From: Paralichthys olivaceus
Lineage: Eukaryota; Chordata; Actinopteri; Pleuronectiformes; Paralichthyidae
Length of the DNA stretch: 64,000 bases
Direction of reading: 5' to 3'
Assembly (NCBI RefSeq): GCF_024713975.1
Contig: NC_091097.1
Span: forward strand, 10,236,361 to 10,300,360
Part shown: in pieces, positions 12,012 through 24,289 of the stretch
Layout of the letters: each line of letters begins with the position of its first letter
How positions within the stretch are numbered: position 1 is the first letter of the stretch
Notes under the pieces: model-generated
Databases searched by the model: none
Told to the model about the DNA's origin: nothing
Seen by the model: only the letters and a program-made list of their open reading frames with translations
Program-made: the position numbers and the translations under genes

Positions 12012-13933
12012 TTAGCATATACGCTTGTATGTGTAAATGTAGCCCTTACAGTAAGGGCAGGTGTGTGTCACATCCTTGAGGTCGTCAATCAGACAGGGAA
12101 TCAAGCAGCAGCCGAGATCACACCTGAAAATGATAGAAAAAAATATTGTTCAGTGACTTTACCTGCTTTTCAGACATGCACCAAACTCCAGATATTTTCC
12201 AGAGAGGTTGTTTGTGAGAACAGAGTGAAAGGCTCCGGAGTTTCTCCAGCCAGCCCTATAGTAAAACTGAGGATAAGGTCTGAGCAGATTCTCCAGGGGA
12301 TTCACAGAGGGTGCGTTATCTAAGGAATGAAAAAGTGGTGCCATACACATAGAAGACACTGACGAAGATGTCGAGAGTTTTTGGTAATAAGACGACGTCA
12401 GTGTTGATAAGATGTAAACAAAAACATGTGATCTCTGTAGCGGAATAGGAATCATTACAATTTGTGTGTTGTGAATGCATCTGACCAGAGAATCTCCTGC
12501 TGTGTTGTTCATATATGAAAGGCGAACTCCGGAGACATTTTTTAAGTATTATAGAAAACTACTGTGTGCTGGCTAAGTTGAATGAACTGCTGTGTTAATG
12601 GTAGGGAATGTCTTTTCTGTGACCTACTTACCCTACGAAGAAGCAGAAGAGGCAGAAGAGTGTGTTCATGAGGCCGACATCGTGGGAGATGCGGGTGATG
12701 ATTGCCTGCTGACAGTGCGGACACACGGTCTGCACTGGTGAAGTCTGGAACATTTCCCCCTGCAGCACAGTCACGGTGGTGGCTGCCCCCGGAGGAGCCA
12801 GGACAGTCGCTGTGTGGCCCCCCATCTGGTGGACAAATTGACTGGGGCCGGGGCCCATATGTCCTGGCATCGGGTGAGCAAAATGACCAGGGGGTGGCGG
12901 GTAGGGACCACCTGTCAGAATAAATGGAAAACATACATATGAATTTAAGCATAGTAATAATAATAATAATAACAGCTTGAATTAATATAGCGCCTTTCAA
13001 GAGACCCAGGGATGCTTTACATGTACACAAATTCAAAGGACCAAGCACAAGGCAAATGTTTTATCATGAGACTTACATTCATCAGGTTGCCAGACTTTAG
13101 CAAACACTTTAGCAAACACATGAACCTTGACAACTGAACAATGACAGCATTTTCTGCAGCTTATTTAGTTGTTATATGTATTTTTTAAATATGCACACTG
13201 TCTGCAGCAGCACCTTGTGGTGGCATCGGCATCGGTATTGGCATTGGCATGGGCCCTTCTCCTGGAACATGTGGGGGAAGGTAGCCAAGCTGTGAGGCCT
13301 CGTAGGGTGGAGGACCATAATCTGGAGGCAAGGGCTGTCCCTGTGGAGGAGCAGTTCTTACTGTACATAAGAAAGAAAACATGGAAAAAAGTCAGTAACA
13401 TATATTACAGGTATAATACATCACAATTAGTATTAATTGATAATGTGGTTTAGGTTCATTCCACCTGCTATGATACCTGTGTTATAAAAATTTAACTAGC
13501 CGCACTGCACAAACATCCCTGCTGCTCTGTGTGTCTGACACTTGGGCTAAAATTTCAGCCTCAGTTTCAAACATGACACCAAACTCCAACTAGTAGTCAG
13601 TTTAAACCTGCTGGTGCCTAAATATCGCAGTGTGTTCAGAACACCTTTCTTCTTCGTGAGAGTTTTGCGATTAAACAGAAGTGCACTTTGTAACCGACAC
13701 AGGGACTACTCTGAAGTCTCCATGGTGACAGTTTACTTAATCCACAATGATTAAATTGTGTTGAGAGGCATGTGTTATTAGCAACATGCATTTCATTAAA
13801 TCAACACAAATATTGTATCTCTGCATTCTCACAATTCTGCTTTTTTATTTTTATTACCAGGTTGTCCATTCTTCTCCTCCATAAGTGGGGCACTGGGACC
13901 TCCGGGGTACGGAGGAGGAGGATCGCTGGACAT
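12012..13933 (-). CDS. cdip1: Cell death-inducing p53-target protein 1
   Basis: A LITAF-family protein of late endosomes and lysosomes, linked in mammals to p53-dependent apoptosis through TNF-alpha. Four coding exons: 13858-13933, 13214-13360, 12632-12911 and 12012-12123, giving 204 residues (human 208). The start reads [16 protein letters not shown], with a PPxY motif (WW-domain ligases) and PSAP at 13-16 (TSG101). A second PPxY (GPPPYEAS) follows, then a Met-Pro repeat. The LITAF domain has CPHC at 138-141, the segment [15 protein letters not shown], then [10 protein letters not shown] and HTCPYC at 188-193, ending YKRIC. An acceptor at 13946/13947 lies just upstream of the ATG, so the 5' UTR is split; its first exon ends at about 15820. 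Promoter side faces mgrn1. Confidence 0.96.
12950..13050 (-). repeat. Retroposon tail in cdip1 intron
   Basis: An (AAT)n-type run followed by 'atagcgcctttcaagag' in plus orientation is the reverse of a common fish LINE/SINE 3' tail ending GGCGCTATAT plus an AT-rich microsatellite. It lies between coding exons 2 and 3 of cdip1. Confidence 0.6.
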
Positions 13934-15576
13934 ACTGGCTGGATGTCTGGACAGGGAGAGGGGATGGACACGGAGCTCCTCTCACAACGCTCCACTGGAC
14001 TTTCACTCTGAATAAAAAAAAAAAAAAGCCCAGTTTCAGTCCCATGGCTCATTAGTCTCTGACACAAGCTTCTCCCAAGCCATGCATTGTTCCAGCAACA
14101 GTCACAGAGGCTAATGAGGTAGTTGGTGTAACTGTTGATGTCAGCCTTCACAGGAAACTGTAGAGGAGTTTTGGGCTGTTTTGTGATTTAATGTTCAATT
14201 ACAGGATTAAACAGTTTGTATAAAGGTCAAAAATGAACAGTTATTAAGGAAAGTCATAAATAATATAGTGCTGTGAACTCATTTACATTTGTAAAATCAA
14301 ACAAACAGATTTGGTGCAAAACTAATTTTGTTGATGGGAGCCCCCTGGTTATTATCAGCACCATAATGAAGGCATTACCAAATCCTTTTAATGATTGAAA
14401 TGAATCTAGACTGGAGGCCTGAAATTAAAAAAAAGAGACATTAAAACCACAACAACACAAGTGGAAGCTCCTCTGTTCTGTTTTGTAGCTTTGAGTTTCA
14501 ACAGGAAGTGTGGTTTTCTCTTTTACTAAATAATGCAGCCCTTTGCTGAATGCTTAACAAATATCTAAAAGAGAATGGAAAAAGGGGAGTGGGGGATTGG
14601 GGGCACTATTATTTAGAACAGGGTGTAACATTCTGTCACACTGCTCGGAAAAGATTATTGTGAAAGCAATTGTGACCAACAGGAAACCGTTTAAGGCTCC
14701 TTCACTGCCAGTTTATGTGACATGTTGCACCTTGAGTGACTCAACACACACGCAAACAAAGGTTCAATAACAAAAGATTTAATAACACAACTGTGTCCAA
14801 CCTACAACAGCCTGGAATCAAATACAACACTTGAGAGACACATAAGTGTTGCTGTCTTTCTGTCGTGAGGTTAATGCCCACCAACATAACCTGGTGTTTT
14901 TAAGTCCAATGACCCCTGATGGATACTATCATGTGCAGCTGTATGTGCATTCAGAAATAATTGATTGACAAGAAAACAAATGTTTACCCTTTGCTGTCGA
15001 GAAAAGAAAAATGCCAGCCTGGAGTATTGCAACCTGTAATGAAAATGAAATGCACATCATAAATAAGTATGGTTAAGGTCCATCACAGCTGCAGGAGCAT
15101 CTCAAACTACACTAGTTGCTTTTCCCTCGGTCTCATCAGAGCTGCCCGGAGAAACGTCGCATGACTGAAGGCGCCTGATTGAAAAGGATACACAAACAAA
15201 CCAGGAAGGTATTTGATGCTAACGCTCCTCGGCTAACCAGCGGTTAGCTCGCTAACGCTAGCTGGTGTTTTCTATAAATCCTGCCCCAGATAATCCAGCT
15301 CAGAGCTACTTGCACAACCAACCGTGGGTAACTTGGTTGCGTAATTGATGGAAACGGACGAAAGCATGTGTGTTGATTTTAACTGGGACACGCATCTACA
15401 CCAACTATGACATTATTATTATTGTTATTATTATTATTATTATTATTAGCAGCGTTAATTGACGCAGTGATAACGCAGAGATGTTAACATCGCTGCTGTT
15501 CAGTGTCAGGTGGGCGGTCAATGCTCTCAGCTAGCTGCGATCAGACGGTCGTTTAGCAGTTGTTAGCCAGTGTGTG

Positions 15577-15622
15577 TTTGCACTCAGCTGGTAAAGGGTG
15601 TGTTTCACCAGCTGAGTGCAAA
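15577..15622. repeat. Short perfect inverted repeat
   Basis: Arms of 16 bp, 15577-15592 and 15607-15622, are perfect reverse complements around a 14-nt loop. It lies just inside the cdip1 5' intron near the promoter. Confidence 0.9.
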
Positions 15623-15819
15623 GCGTGTTTGCCAGCGGCCGTTAGCCAACCAGCTAGCTAGCTAGCGACGCCAAACAAGGCACGGACCACAACAGACTAA
15701 ATATGAAGCCGCGAATCGTGTACATCGACGGACTTTAAATGCGTCCGTGACCTCGTGAAACGCTGGTTCTCGTAGCGACTGTAACGACGCCGCTGACACG
15801 GGGGTGAGAGCAACATTAC

Positions 15820-15960
15820 CTGGAGCTGGAAGAAGCGCAGCCTGCCCGCGGTGCTACTGAAGTTTGTTTGACGTTAGCAGCGCCAACATCCGCTGAGCTG
15901 GATTAACTCCTCACGTCACGACTGAGCGGCGGCGGCTGCCTCAGATAGAAGCGTCAGCAG
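15820..15960 (-). promoter_or_regulatory. cdip1: Probable first non-coding exon and promoter of cdip1
   Basis: On the minus strand the sequence CCAGCTCCAG is followed by the donor gtaatg at 15819. Surrounding DNA is CpG-rich. It fits a first exon spliced to the acceptor at 13946/13947, just before the cdip1 ATG. The outer end (about 15960) is a guess. Confidence 0.5.
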
Positions 15961-17449
15961 CCGAGCAAGAAACAACAACTAACACCAGCATCGCCATTAA
16001 ATCGAGAGCTCAACTATTCTTTATTTCTATCTGCTAGATCTTGATGCATTATTACATTTGATCGTGGTGTGTTTACATCTTGAAAACCATGAGTGTGGCC
16101 TCCAGTGGTCAGAGTGCAGAACTGCAACCCTCACTGTTAAAATAATATAAACTTTATGGATCCCACGACAGAGAAATTCACTTGTTACAGCCGCAGATGG
16201 TTAAAGATCAGTGTGTAAGATTAAGATGAACGGGATCTATGAGCAGAATAGAATACTGAATATAAAGTAATCCCAGGGATGCTTTCACTAGTGTGTAATT
16301 ATCTAAATTGTTGTTTTCTGTACCCTAGAATGGCCCCTTTATATTTAAATAACTACATCAGGAGTGTGGTCTCTCTTCGAAGGCCACCATGTTTCCTACA
16401 GTAGCCCAGACTGGACCAAATGAAACACCTTATAAGTTTTTATGATAACTGAAGCCTACCTCAGGTTCTCCTTAGTGTTAGTGACTCAGTGATAATTAAA
16501 AAATCAGAAATAAAAATGAATTCATAAAAATACAGAGATATGTACACAACTTACAAATGTTGCTGTTCACCATTGATATTAACAGTCAGTGTTTATAAGG
16601 TATTATCAGTGATTATTTAATGGTAATTGTAAGAGTTTGTCACAGCAGCAGATAGTTAAAAGAGTTAGAAATTAGTTCAAATCATAAATAAAAATAAACA
16701 ACATAATGAAAGAGAAATAACATTTATAAAAATACAGGGATATGTAAGTAACACATTTCACTGTCATTATTCACTATAGATATTAACCGACAGTCTTCAT
16801 AAGGTAACTAATTATTATCATTATTAATATTTTAATTATGTCAAAGTTTTTAATGATGGTTGCCATGGAGATCAGTCTTTTAGTAGAACGGGAGACATAA
16901 ATCCACTAATGTCCACTGCCCCCCAGTGGTTACAGTGAGGAAGTGCGACATTATTCTAAATCAATAGTTTACACATGGCGATGATGAGTTCAAAATAATT
17001 ATGTGTGATCATTGAATAATGTTACGTAGAAACAGTAACATCAGTGTTGGTAGTGAGGGATTAAAGTGAAGAACTGGATGAGGTCAAATAGGTAAAACTA
17101 GTCAAACAGAAAACTACAGTTAGGCAGTACTGTACCTATGATACAGAGATTCATCCTGGTATTTATTATTTTGAACTTGTTACTCACAGTTAGCCTTAAA
17201 TATGTCTAACTCAGTAACAGACTCCAAAAATGGTCAAATCATTGTTTACAGATGATTGATGTTGTTTATATTTATTTGGGTCTTTTATTTCGGGAGTATT
17301 ATATTGATATATTGCTTTGTGATATTTGATATATTAAATATATATATGTGTCCACTTTGTTATCGTTTTTCCACCCCAGGTAAAAGAAGACCTTCCCCTA
17401 CCTTGCCTCTGATTGGATCGAGTTCACACATAAAGGGCGATGATTGGTT

Positions 17450-17801
17450 CTGATTAATGACGGATATAGGAATAAACAAATCAGAGGCGGCCCTTCCAGT
17501 TCCGCGTCACCACACGCACAGCCAATCACGTTACCTCCCTGCTACGTTAGCATATCTCGGCCACAACAACAGCCCGTCCCCCCGTCGCTGTGTGTTTCCT
17601 GTTAGCATTCGCAGCATAGCCAGCGATTAGCTTCACGCGTACGATGTTAAATTAACGCTAGCGTTGATTTTTCGTCGATGTTATCGTGGTTTTCGGCGTC
17701 ACTTTGTCCGGAAGGCCGAGCTAATTACAGCTGCTGTCGCGCCGCTAGCTGCCTAGGCTGCTAGCTAACCGTAGCTAACATCGGCGATCCAGCAGGGGAA
17801 G
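17450..17801 (+). promoter_or_regulatory. mgrn1: mgrn1 promoter, CpG-rich
   Basis: The 350 bases before the mgrn1 ATG are CpG-rich compared with the AT-rich DNA to the left and hold GC-rich blocks with no obvious TATA box. The exact start site cannot be read. Confidence 0.5.
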
Positions 17802-20800
17802 ATGGGGTCCATCCTGAGTCGCAGAATTGCTGGGGTTGAGGATATCGATATCCAGGCCAACTCGGCCTATCGATTTCCACCCAAATCTGGTGAGTGATCG
17901 ATTGTGTCTCTCGCCTGAATTCCGCTTCCACGTAAACATTGATTTCCTCAAGCTACAGTCTTTATCGAGACATCCAAGCGTATCAGCAAGCAGTCAGGTT
18001 TTATTACTTTACTATCGTCTGCTCGATAGTTGGATAATGATTTGAAACCTCATAAATGTGCCTGTTGTCCCTGCAGAGAGGTCACATGTTCTTCGGGACA
18101 TGTTACACTGGCAGTAGTTGTATGTGTCGAGCGCTGCTGGACTGACACAAGTTTGTTTATTACTGGGTCACCACAACATGGTGGTCAAATCACATGAAGC
18201 ATCGTGTGATCAGCAAGACTGAATGTACAGACTTGGATTGTGTGGTTATGATGCCACAGGAGCAGAGGGACAGCAGATGATGACAAACGCAGACGTCACA
18301 CACGTTTTCGGCTTTAGATGCATGTCCCCGTCAATTTACTATAACAACAATATTTATAATAGTTCAGTTTTAACTACGCTTTCTTTTTGTTATTCTTTCT
18401 GACAGAATAAAGAGGTTTGTCCACGTGAGATCAAGAAGTTTGACTCAGTTTAAAACCAATAAAAGACATTGACACTATGAGGACTGATATGTTTTTTCTG
18501 TAGTTACTGGAGGTTCAGTCCTTCTTGATGTAAAATTACTACTCTTTCTTTTCTGTTTAGATATATATACATTTAAATATTTATGTTCGTACTTCAAGTA
18601 ATATTTATGTTATAGTCAGGTAGTTTTTGGGTGCTGGGTGATGAAAAGCAGCAGCATGGGGTTGTGTGACTGCCAAATGTACCTCAGTTTTATGTACTGA
18701 TCCCATTTAGTCAATCAAGTAGCATTTGTTACCATTTTTTTCTCTGGCAATCACATCAATCATAAAATAAACTTCACTTAACATTTTACACCCAAACAAT
18801 TTTATGTGACTGCATATAAACAGATTTATTGTTTACACTGACACTAATGTTCAAAATGAGTAGTTCAATGCTTGTACTGCCTTTATTATTCAAAATGTTT
18901 CCCTTGTCCGCAGGGAATTATTTTGCGAGCCACTTCTTCATGGGAGGAGAGAAGTTTGACACACCACATCCAGAGGGATACCTATTTGGAGAAAACATGG
19001 ACCTGAATTTTCTTGGAAATAGGCCAGTGCAGGTGAAAACTCTTCTGTCTTCAATCCTGTTGTTTTAATCATCTTACTCTTCTATTCAGTGCTTTATATT
19101 TTCCACAGCTGTATATCTACTCTACTGTAGTTCTACATGTATTGTTAGTAATGTGATTAATTGAATACTGTTTCTAACTTCCAATCACTTATCACAAGTA
19201 ATCTTGCTGTCCTTATATCACTAGTTTCCATATGTGACGCCTGCACCCCACGAGCCTGTGAAAACCCTGAGGAGCCTGGTGAACATTAGGAAGGACTCTC
19301 TGCGTTTGGTCAGGTAAATATACTGACGCAATATTATGATACAACACAGTAAGACTAAAGAACAATATCCAAGTCAAGAGTTTTCTGTCAAACCTTTTGA
19401 TTGCAGATATAAAGATGACTCTGACACACCGGTGGAGGAAGGTGGAAAACCAAAGGTTCAGTATGGTGTGGAGTTCACCTTTGATGCTGATGCTCGGGTG
19501 GCCATCACCCTCTACTGTCAGGCCTTTGAAGAGTTCTCTAATGGGATGGCAGTGTAAGAATTCCAATGATTTCTTTATGTGACTAAATAACTTAAAGCAT
19601 TTGTAGCACAATGGATAAACAGCCACCTAAAAAATACACACAATGAATAGTATTTGGTCTTTTATTAAATCTGTTAATGATGACACAACAATAGTGCATC
19701 TGTATCTGTCTATGAGATGAATAGTTGTTCAGCTTTCAAGTGACACCACAGCTTCATTTTACACTTGAACTCTTTTTTATGGGTAGTGAGATTTAAGCCT
19801 CAGAGCATAAAGACTAGAATAGATATGGCAGGTCCTTAGCAACCACCGGTCGCCATGGATACCACAGATAAGACTTAGAAGAAGATGAAAGTAATAATCT
19901 GCACTGAAGTTATTGTTCAATGATGAGACCAAATGATGAATAATTTTGCTACTGTTGTATTATGTTTTCAGATTTCTTAACGGATTGTGTCATGAGAGAC
20001 TTCTACACTACAAATGTATTGATCACTTGAATGTGACAACTGTTATTAGGCTTGCCACGCTGATGGATGTCTAATTGTCTGCGTTTTCTATAGTGCACTG
20101 TTTAAGGTTTCATCTCTGACCATATTCTCTGCAATATTCTGAATATAGGTACAGCCCAAAGGATCCATCAATGGTGTCTGAAACTGTGCATTACAAGCGA
20201 GGGGTGAGCCAACAGTTCTCCATGCCATCTTTCAAAATCGATTTCTGCGAGTGGAAAGAGGAAGATGTGAGTATCTGCTGCAGTATGTCTGTTGCTGGTT
20301 TGTGTCAGTATGTATCTTCTGCCTACACTGAAAATGCAAATGATGTTTCACTTGATGTTTTGACAGAGAATCTGAAGGGACCATAATTGTCATCTGTCAT
20401 AATCGCACTAATTGAAATTATGTAACACGCTTCCTTTTAAGCTGAACTTTGACCTTGATCGAGGAGTGTTTCCCATCGTTATCCAGGCTGTGGTTGATGA
20501 AGGAGATGGTACGTTACTGAGGCTGCATAACATTTATCAAAACAGGCAAATGTAACATTAAACAGCAGTTCAGTTAAATAAAAAAACTAATATTAATTGT
20601 GCTGTTTTTTTGAAAGATTGCCTTGGACATGCTCATGTGCTTTTGGCAGCTTTTGAAAGAGTAAGTATGCATCCACATGAATTTAAACCATTTATTTGTA
20701 TAAAAACATTTTTACATGAGTTTAAATATGTTTTTTGTTGTTGTTTCATCTCCAGCACGTTGATGGCAGTTTCTCCGTCAAGCCTCTGAAGCAGAAACAA

Positions 20801-23800
20801 ATTGTAGGTTTCCAAATTTTCTAATTTCCATACTGACATTTTTTGTATTCAGGGAGAATTAGAAGTTTTGAGGGGTGAATGTATTTCATCACAGTCTGGG
20901 ATTTTAGGTCTAATCTGTTCATCTCATATATCCCAAATACTTTGCTTTATACTTTCTACACATCATGTTAGTGCAGTGTAGGTTAAAGATGGATGTTTAA
21001 GGCCTTGACAAGCTGGGGCGGAGTTTCTTGAAGCAGCGCAGGCAGATTGCTCTAAAACAGGGGTTTTCAAAGTGTGGGACGTGCCTTCCCTAGGGGGCGC
21101 CAGAGTTCTTCAGGGGGGTCGCGATTGTGGTGATGTGAGGTGTTAAAATAAGCACAGATGTTTGAAATGTGTAAAAATGTGTTCATCAACCATTTTTTAA
21201 GAATGAATGGAACAATAAGTATAGCAACAGCAAAAAATGGGGGGGGGCAGTTGTTTATTTGCTCTCTGAGGGGGGGGGTTACTCTCCCACACTTTGAAAA
21301 CCCCTGCTCTAAAAGAAATACACCTATTTTTAGTATTTCAGCTGCCTTATGTTTTGATCCTTATACCATCTGTAGCTTTCAAAAGACCCACACGCAACAA
21401 AAATCTGTGCCAAGACCCCTGGGAGTCTGGAAGTAATGTTAAGTAGGCGTTGAATGTAAATTTAGATTACAAGGAGCTCAAAGTGATTTTACATGTCTGG
21501 TTTTTGTGTTGTTAATCTGACATATACGTATTTTTTTCTTTTTAGCTAAGACTTAACTTTTAAGACCATGGATAACATTCAGCGAAGTATTTTATTTCAC
21601 ATTTCACACAACAACAAAAACACAAAAAATTGTAAAGTATATATTGTTCATTTTGTTTGCCAACCCCCTTTGTACCTCGTTATGTACACACGTATTCTTT
21701 TCTGCAACGTTAATGTCAAATTTCTGTATTTTTCAGGTGGACCGTGTGAGCTATCTCCTGCAGGAGATTTATGGGATTGAGAACAAAAACAACCAAGAAA
21801 CCAAGGTTTCAGTGAACATCTTGTCTCATACTTAAATTACAACCATGTAAATATTCAGCCATGTTTTACTTGTACAACTAATGATTCAATTCTTCTTCTT
21901 CCAGCCATCCGACGATGAGAACAGTGACAACAGCAACGAATGTGTTGTCTGTCTGTCGGACCTGCGAGACACACTCATCCTGCCCTGCAGACATCTGTGT
22001 CTCTGCAACTCCTGCGCAGACACGCTTCGTTACCAGGCCAACAACTGTCCGATCTGCAGACTGCGTAAGAAGTGTTGCATTAACAAAGTTGAACATGAAA
22101 TGATATTATACTTGTGCTTATTTTAACCTGGTGTTCCTGTGCCCAGCCTTTAGAGCCCTCCTGCAGATCAGAGCTGTGAGGAAAAAGCCTGGAGCTCTCT
22201 CTCCTGTGTCCTTCAGCCCTGTTCTGGCTCAGAATATGGACCATGATGAGCACTCGGTAGGTCTCATGCTCATCTGTGTATACTCAGAAATAGGTCAAGA
22301 TGTGCAATAACATAAAGGTGTAACAGAGAATGATTTAGCGCTGCATAACATTATTTTTTATTTGAATTGCAATATGAAATTCTGTAATTAAGACACTGCT
22401 GAGATTCAAAATATCAAATAAAGTCAATTTCTACCTTAATTCTTGTTCAACTCATAAGATAATAAAATGCGATCTTAATATATATCAACATGCATTGAAC
22501 TGATGATGATGTTGTTGTCTGTGCGTCTCTTTGCAGGGCACAGACTCGGTTCCTCCCGGCTTTGAGCCCATCTCACTGTTAGAGGCTCTGAATGGTCAGA
22601 GGTCAGTGTCTCCTGCCATCCCATCTGCCCCGCTGTACGATGAAATCAACTTCTCGGGGGGGGTAGGAGGTGACGGCAGACAGCTGAGCTCTCCGGAGCA
22701 TTTAAGTGATGGGAGTCTGCAGAAGAGCAAAGTCAGCAAGTCACCTGACAGGTAATCTCACAATCAGGATGATTAAATCTAAGACATTACTATATATAAT
22801 CAGGTAAGTAATGTCAATTTTTTTCTTGTCTCCTCCCTGCAGCACCCTTAGGTCTCCGTCCTCTCCCATTCAGGAGGAGGATGAGGAGAAGCTGTCGGAG
22901 ATGTCTGATGCTCAGCCACACACAATGCTGTCCAGCAGCCCCGCCCCCACAGATGTACGCCACCACTTCACTACCTTCGATGAATTTTGAAAAAGACATG
23001 AAGTGTTAAGATCTTCTCCTTTTTCTTCCAGGCCACAGCAACTGAGGACGTGGCAGAGTCCCTGTCTCCAGACGATGGTGAGTTTTCTCCTGTGACGCTC
23101 CGCAAACAGTTGATGTTGTGTTTGAGTGACACTGTTAACACATTGGCTCTTCTCGCTGTCCAGAGGACAGGATGCATTCTGGGGGAGACATCCTGCAGGA
23201 CTGCAGCAGCGAACACAGCAGCTTGACCAAAACAGAGAGCGACCCACCTGGCGACCTATCTCTACCAGGTGAGAAATCCCCTCCGGAACAATTAACAAGT
23301 ATCTTAAAGCAGAAATGAAAGATAAGGAATATTGTAACATCTCTAAGTAAAACATTTCAACCTGTACTTTCTGATGACAGCTCAGATAAAATCATTTGAT
23401 CGAGCAGCGACCGCAGCTCCTATGTTTGATTCTTTTCCAGTCAATACATCTCTTCTCTGGTACTCTAGCCAAATGTCTCCCTTCTTTAATCCCAGACTTT
23501 AAGGGTTTTTAATCCCTTTGCTTTGCATCTAACCTGAGTGCTCTTGTGCTTCTTTCTGTTTCCTAACACTCCTGTCCTGTTCCCTGACATCGTATCCCTC
23601 TGTACCGCCTCACTTTGAGCAGCTCTAGGTCCTGATTCCTGCTCTATTGGTATGGAGGAATAACTGTGGTATGTAGGCTTTCCTGTCTGCTCTGCCTTTC
23701 TATGTCTGAGCTCCACTGCTCTCGCTGAACCCTGTTGTTCAGGAATACACACTCTGTTGTCAATCGCACAGAGAGAAAAGGTCCAATAGCTATTGCAGTG

Positions 23801-24289
23801 ACTTTGCTGTGATATGCCAGTTTTTAATGCAGGAAAGGTCTTCAAATATAAAGTAAAAGCACTAGAGCCAGACCGATATATCACCTGATATATATATAAG
23901 AAATTCTTTGTTACACTTTACCACAAACTTTATTGTGAATACCGATAAAATAAGCAAGACACCACCAAATATATAGAAAATAAAATAAATAAAAATGTTC
24001 ATATCGATGAACAGAAATACCAATCATCATAAGTCTGTTAAAAGGCCCATGTTTGCAGTTTTTTTCGTTTAACCGATATATTGGTCAGGCACCGATAAGC
24101 ATTGGTACTTATGTGTGTTATTATCCAAAGTCTTCACTTTGAGCCACGTTGCTTATCTGCTGCCTCTTCTCTCCAGGATCATCAGAGTCGACAGAAAGCC
24201 TGAAAAGTCAGAGCACAAACTGCTCCAGCCAGCCTCTCCTGTGTCCCACGAGTAGCCTTCACATGGAAGACGAGCATCTCAACCCCTAA
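17802..24289 (+). CDS. mgrn1: E3 ubiquitin ligase mahogunin (RING finger 1)
   Basis: E3 ligase of endosomal sorting and melanocortin receptor signalling; it ubiquitinates TSG101 in mammals. Sixteen exons join in frame: 17802-17889, 18914-19032, 19225-19313, 19407-19553, 20149-20266, 20442-20508, 20617-20660, 20756-20803, 21737-21805, 21905-22064, 22147-22256, 22537-22751, 22843-22954, 23032-23077, 23164-23268 and 24177-24289, giving 549 residues. MGSILSRR at the start fits N-myristoylation at Gly2. The conserved MGRN1/RNF157 domain runs to about residue 260. The RING has Cys276, Cys279, Cys291, His293, Cys297, Cys300, Cys311 and Cys314. PSAP at 382-385 is the TSG101-binding motif. The tail is Ser-rich and acidic. 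An alternative last exon at 23623 and two MITEs lie in introns. Confidence 0.97.
21058..21306. mobile_element. hAT-like MITE in mgrn1 intron 8
   Basis: A 249-bp element bounded by 22-bp perfect terminal inverted repeats starting CAGGGGTTTTCAAAGTG. It is flanked by the 8-bp target duplication CTCTAAAA at 21050-21057 and 21307-21314. An 8-bp duplication and CAGGGG ends are typical of the hAT superfamily. There is no transposase, so it is non-autonomous. G-rich runs lie inside it. Confidence 0.95.
23623..23668 (+). CDS. mgrn1: Candidate alternative terminal exon of mgrn1
   Basis: The segment follows an acceptor (gagcag) and is in phase with the exon ending at 23268. It reads [13 protein letters not shown] and then a TAA stop at 23661-23663. 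A donor (gtatgt) follows at 23669. Mammalian MGRN1 is known to have alternative C-termini; the wording of this peptide resembles one of them from memory. Inclusion would replace the last 37 residues of the main form. Confidence 0.6.
23867..24095. mobile_element. Degenerate MITE in last mgrn1 intron
   Basis: The left end reads agccagaccgatatatca and the right end, aaccgatatattggtcaggc, is its imperfect reverse complement. The inside is AT-rich without coding capacity. This type of CCGATATATCGG-ended repeat is frequent in fish genomes. Edges are approximate. Confidence 0.65.

Larger units (their letters stand above)
13934..17801. other. cdip1 5' region and cdip1-mgrn1 intergenic DNA
   Basis: 13947-15819 is the 5' UTR intron of cdip1; it holds an (ATT)n run at about 15413-15448. 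CpG-rich DNA at about 15.1-16.0 kb is the likely cdip1 promoter. From 16.1 to 17.3 kb is AT-rich DNA with diverged pieces of a fish repeat (for example near 16350-16440). From 17.4 to 17.8 kb CpG rises again at the mgrn1 promoter. No further gene seen. Confidence 0.55.
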
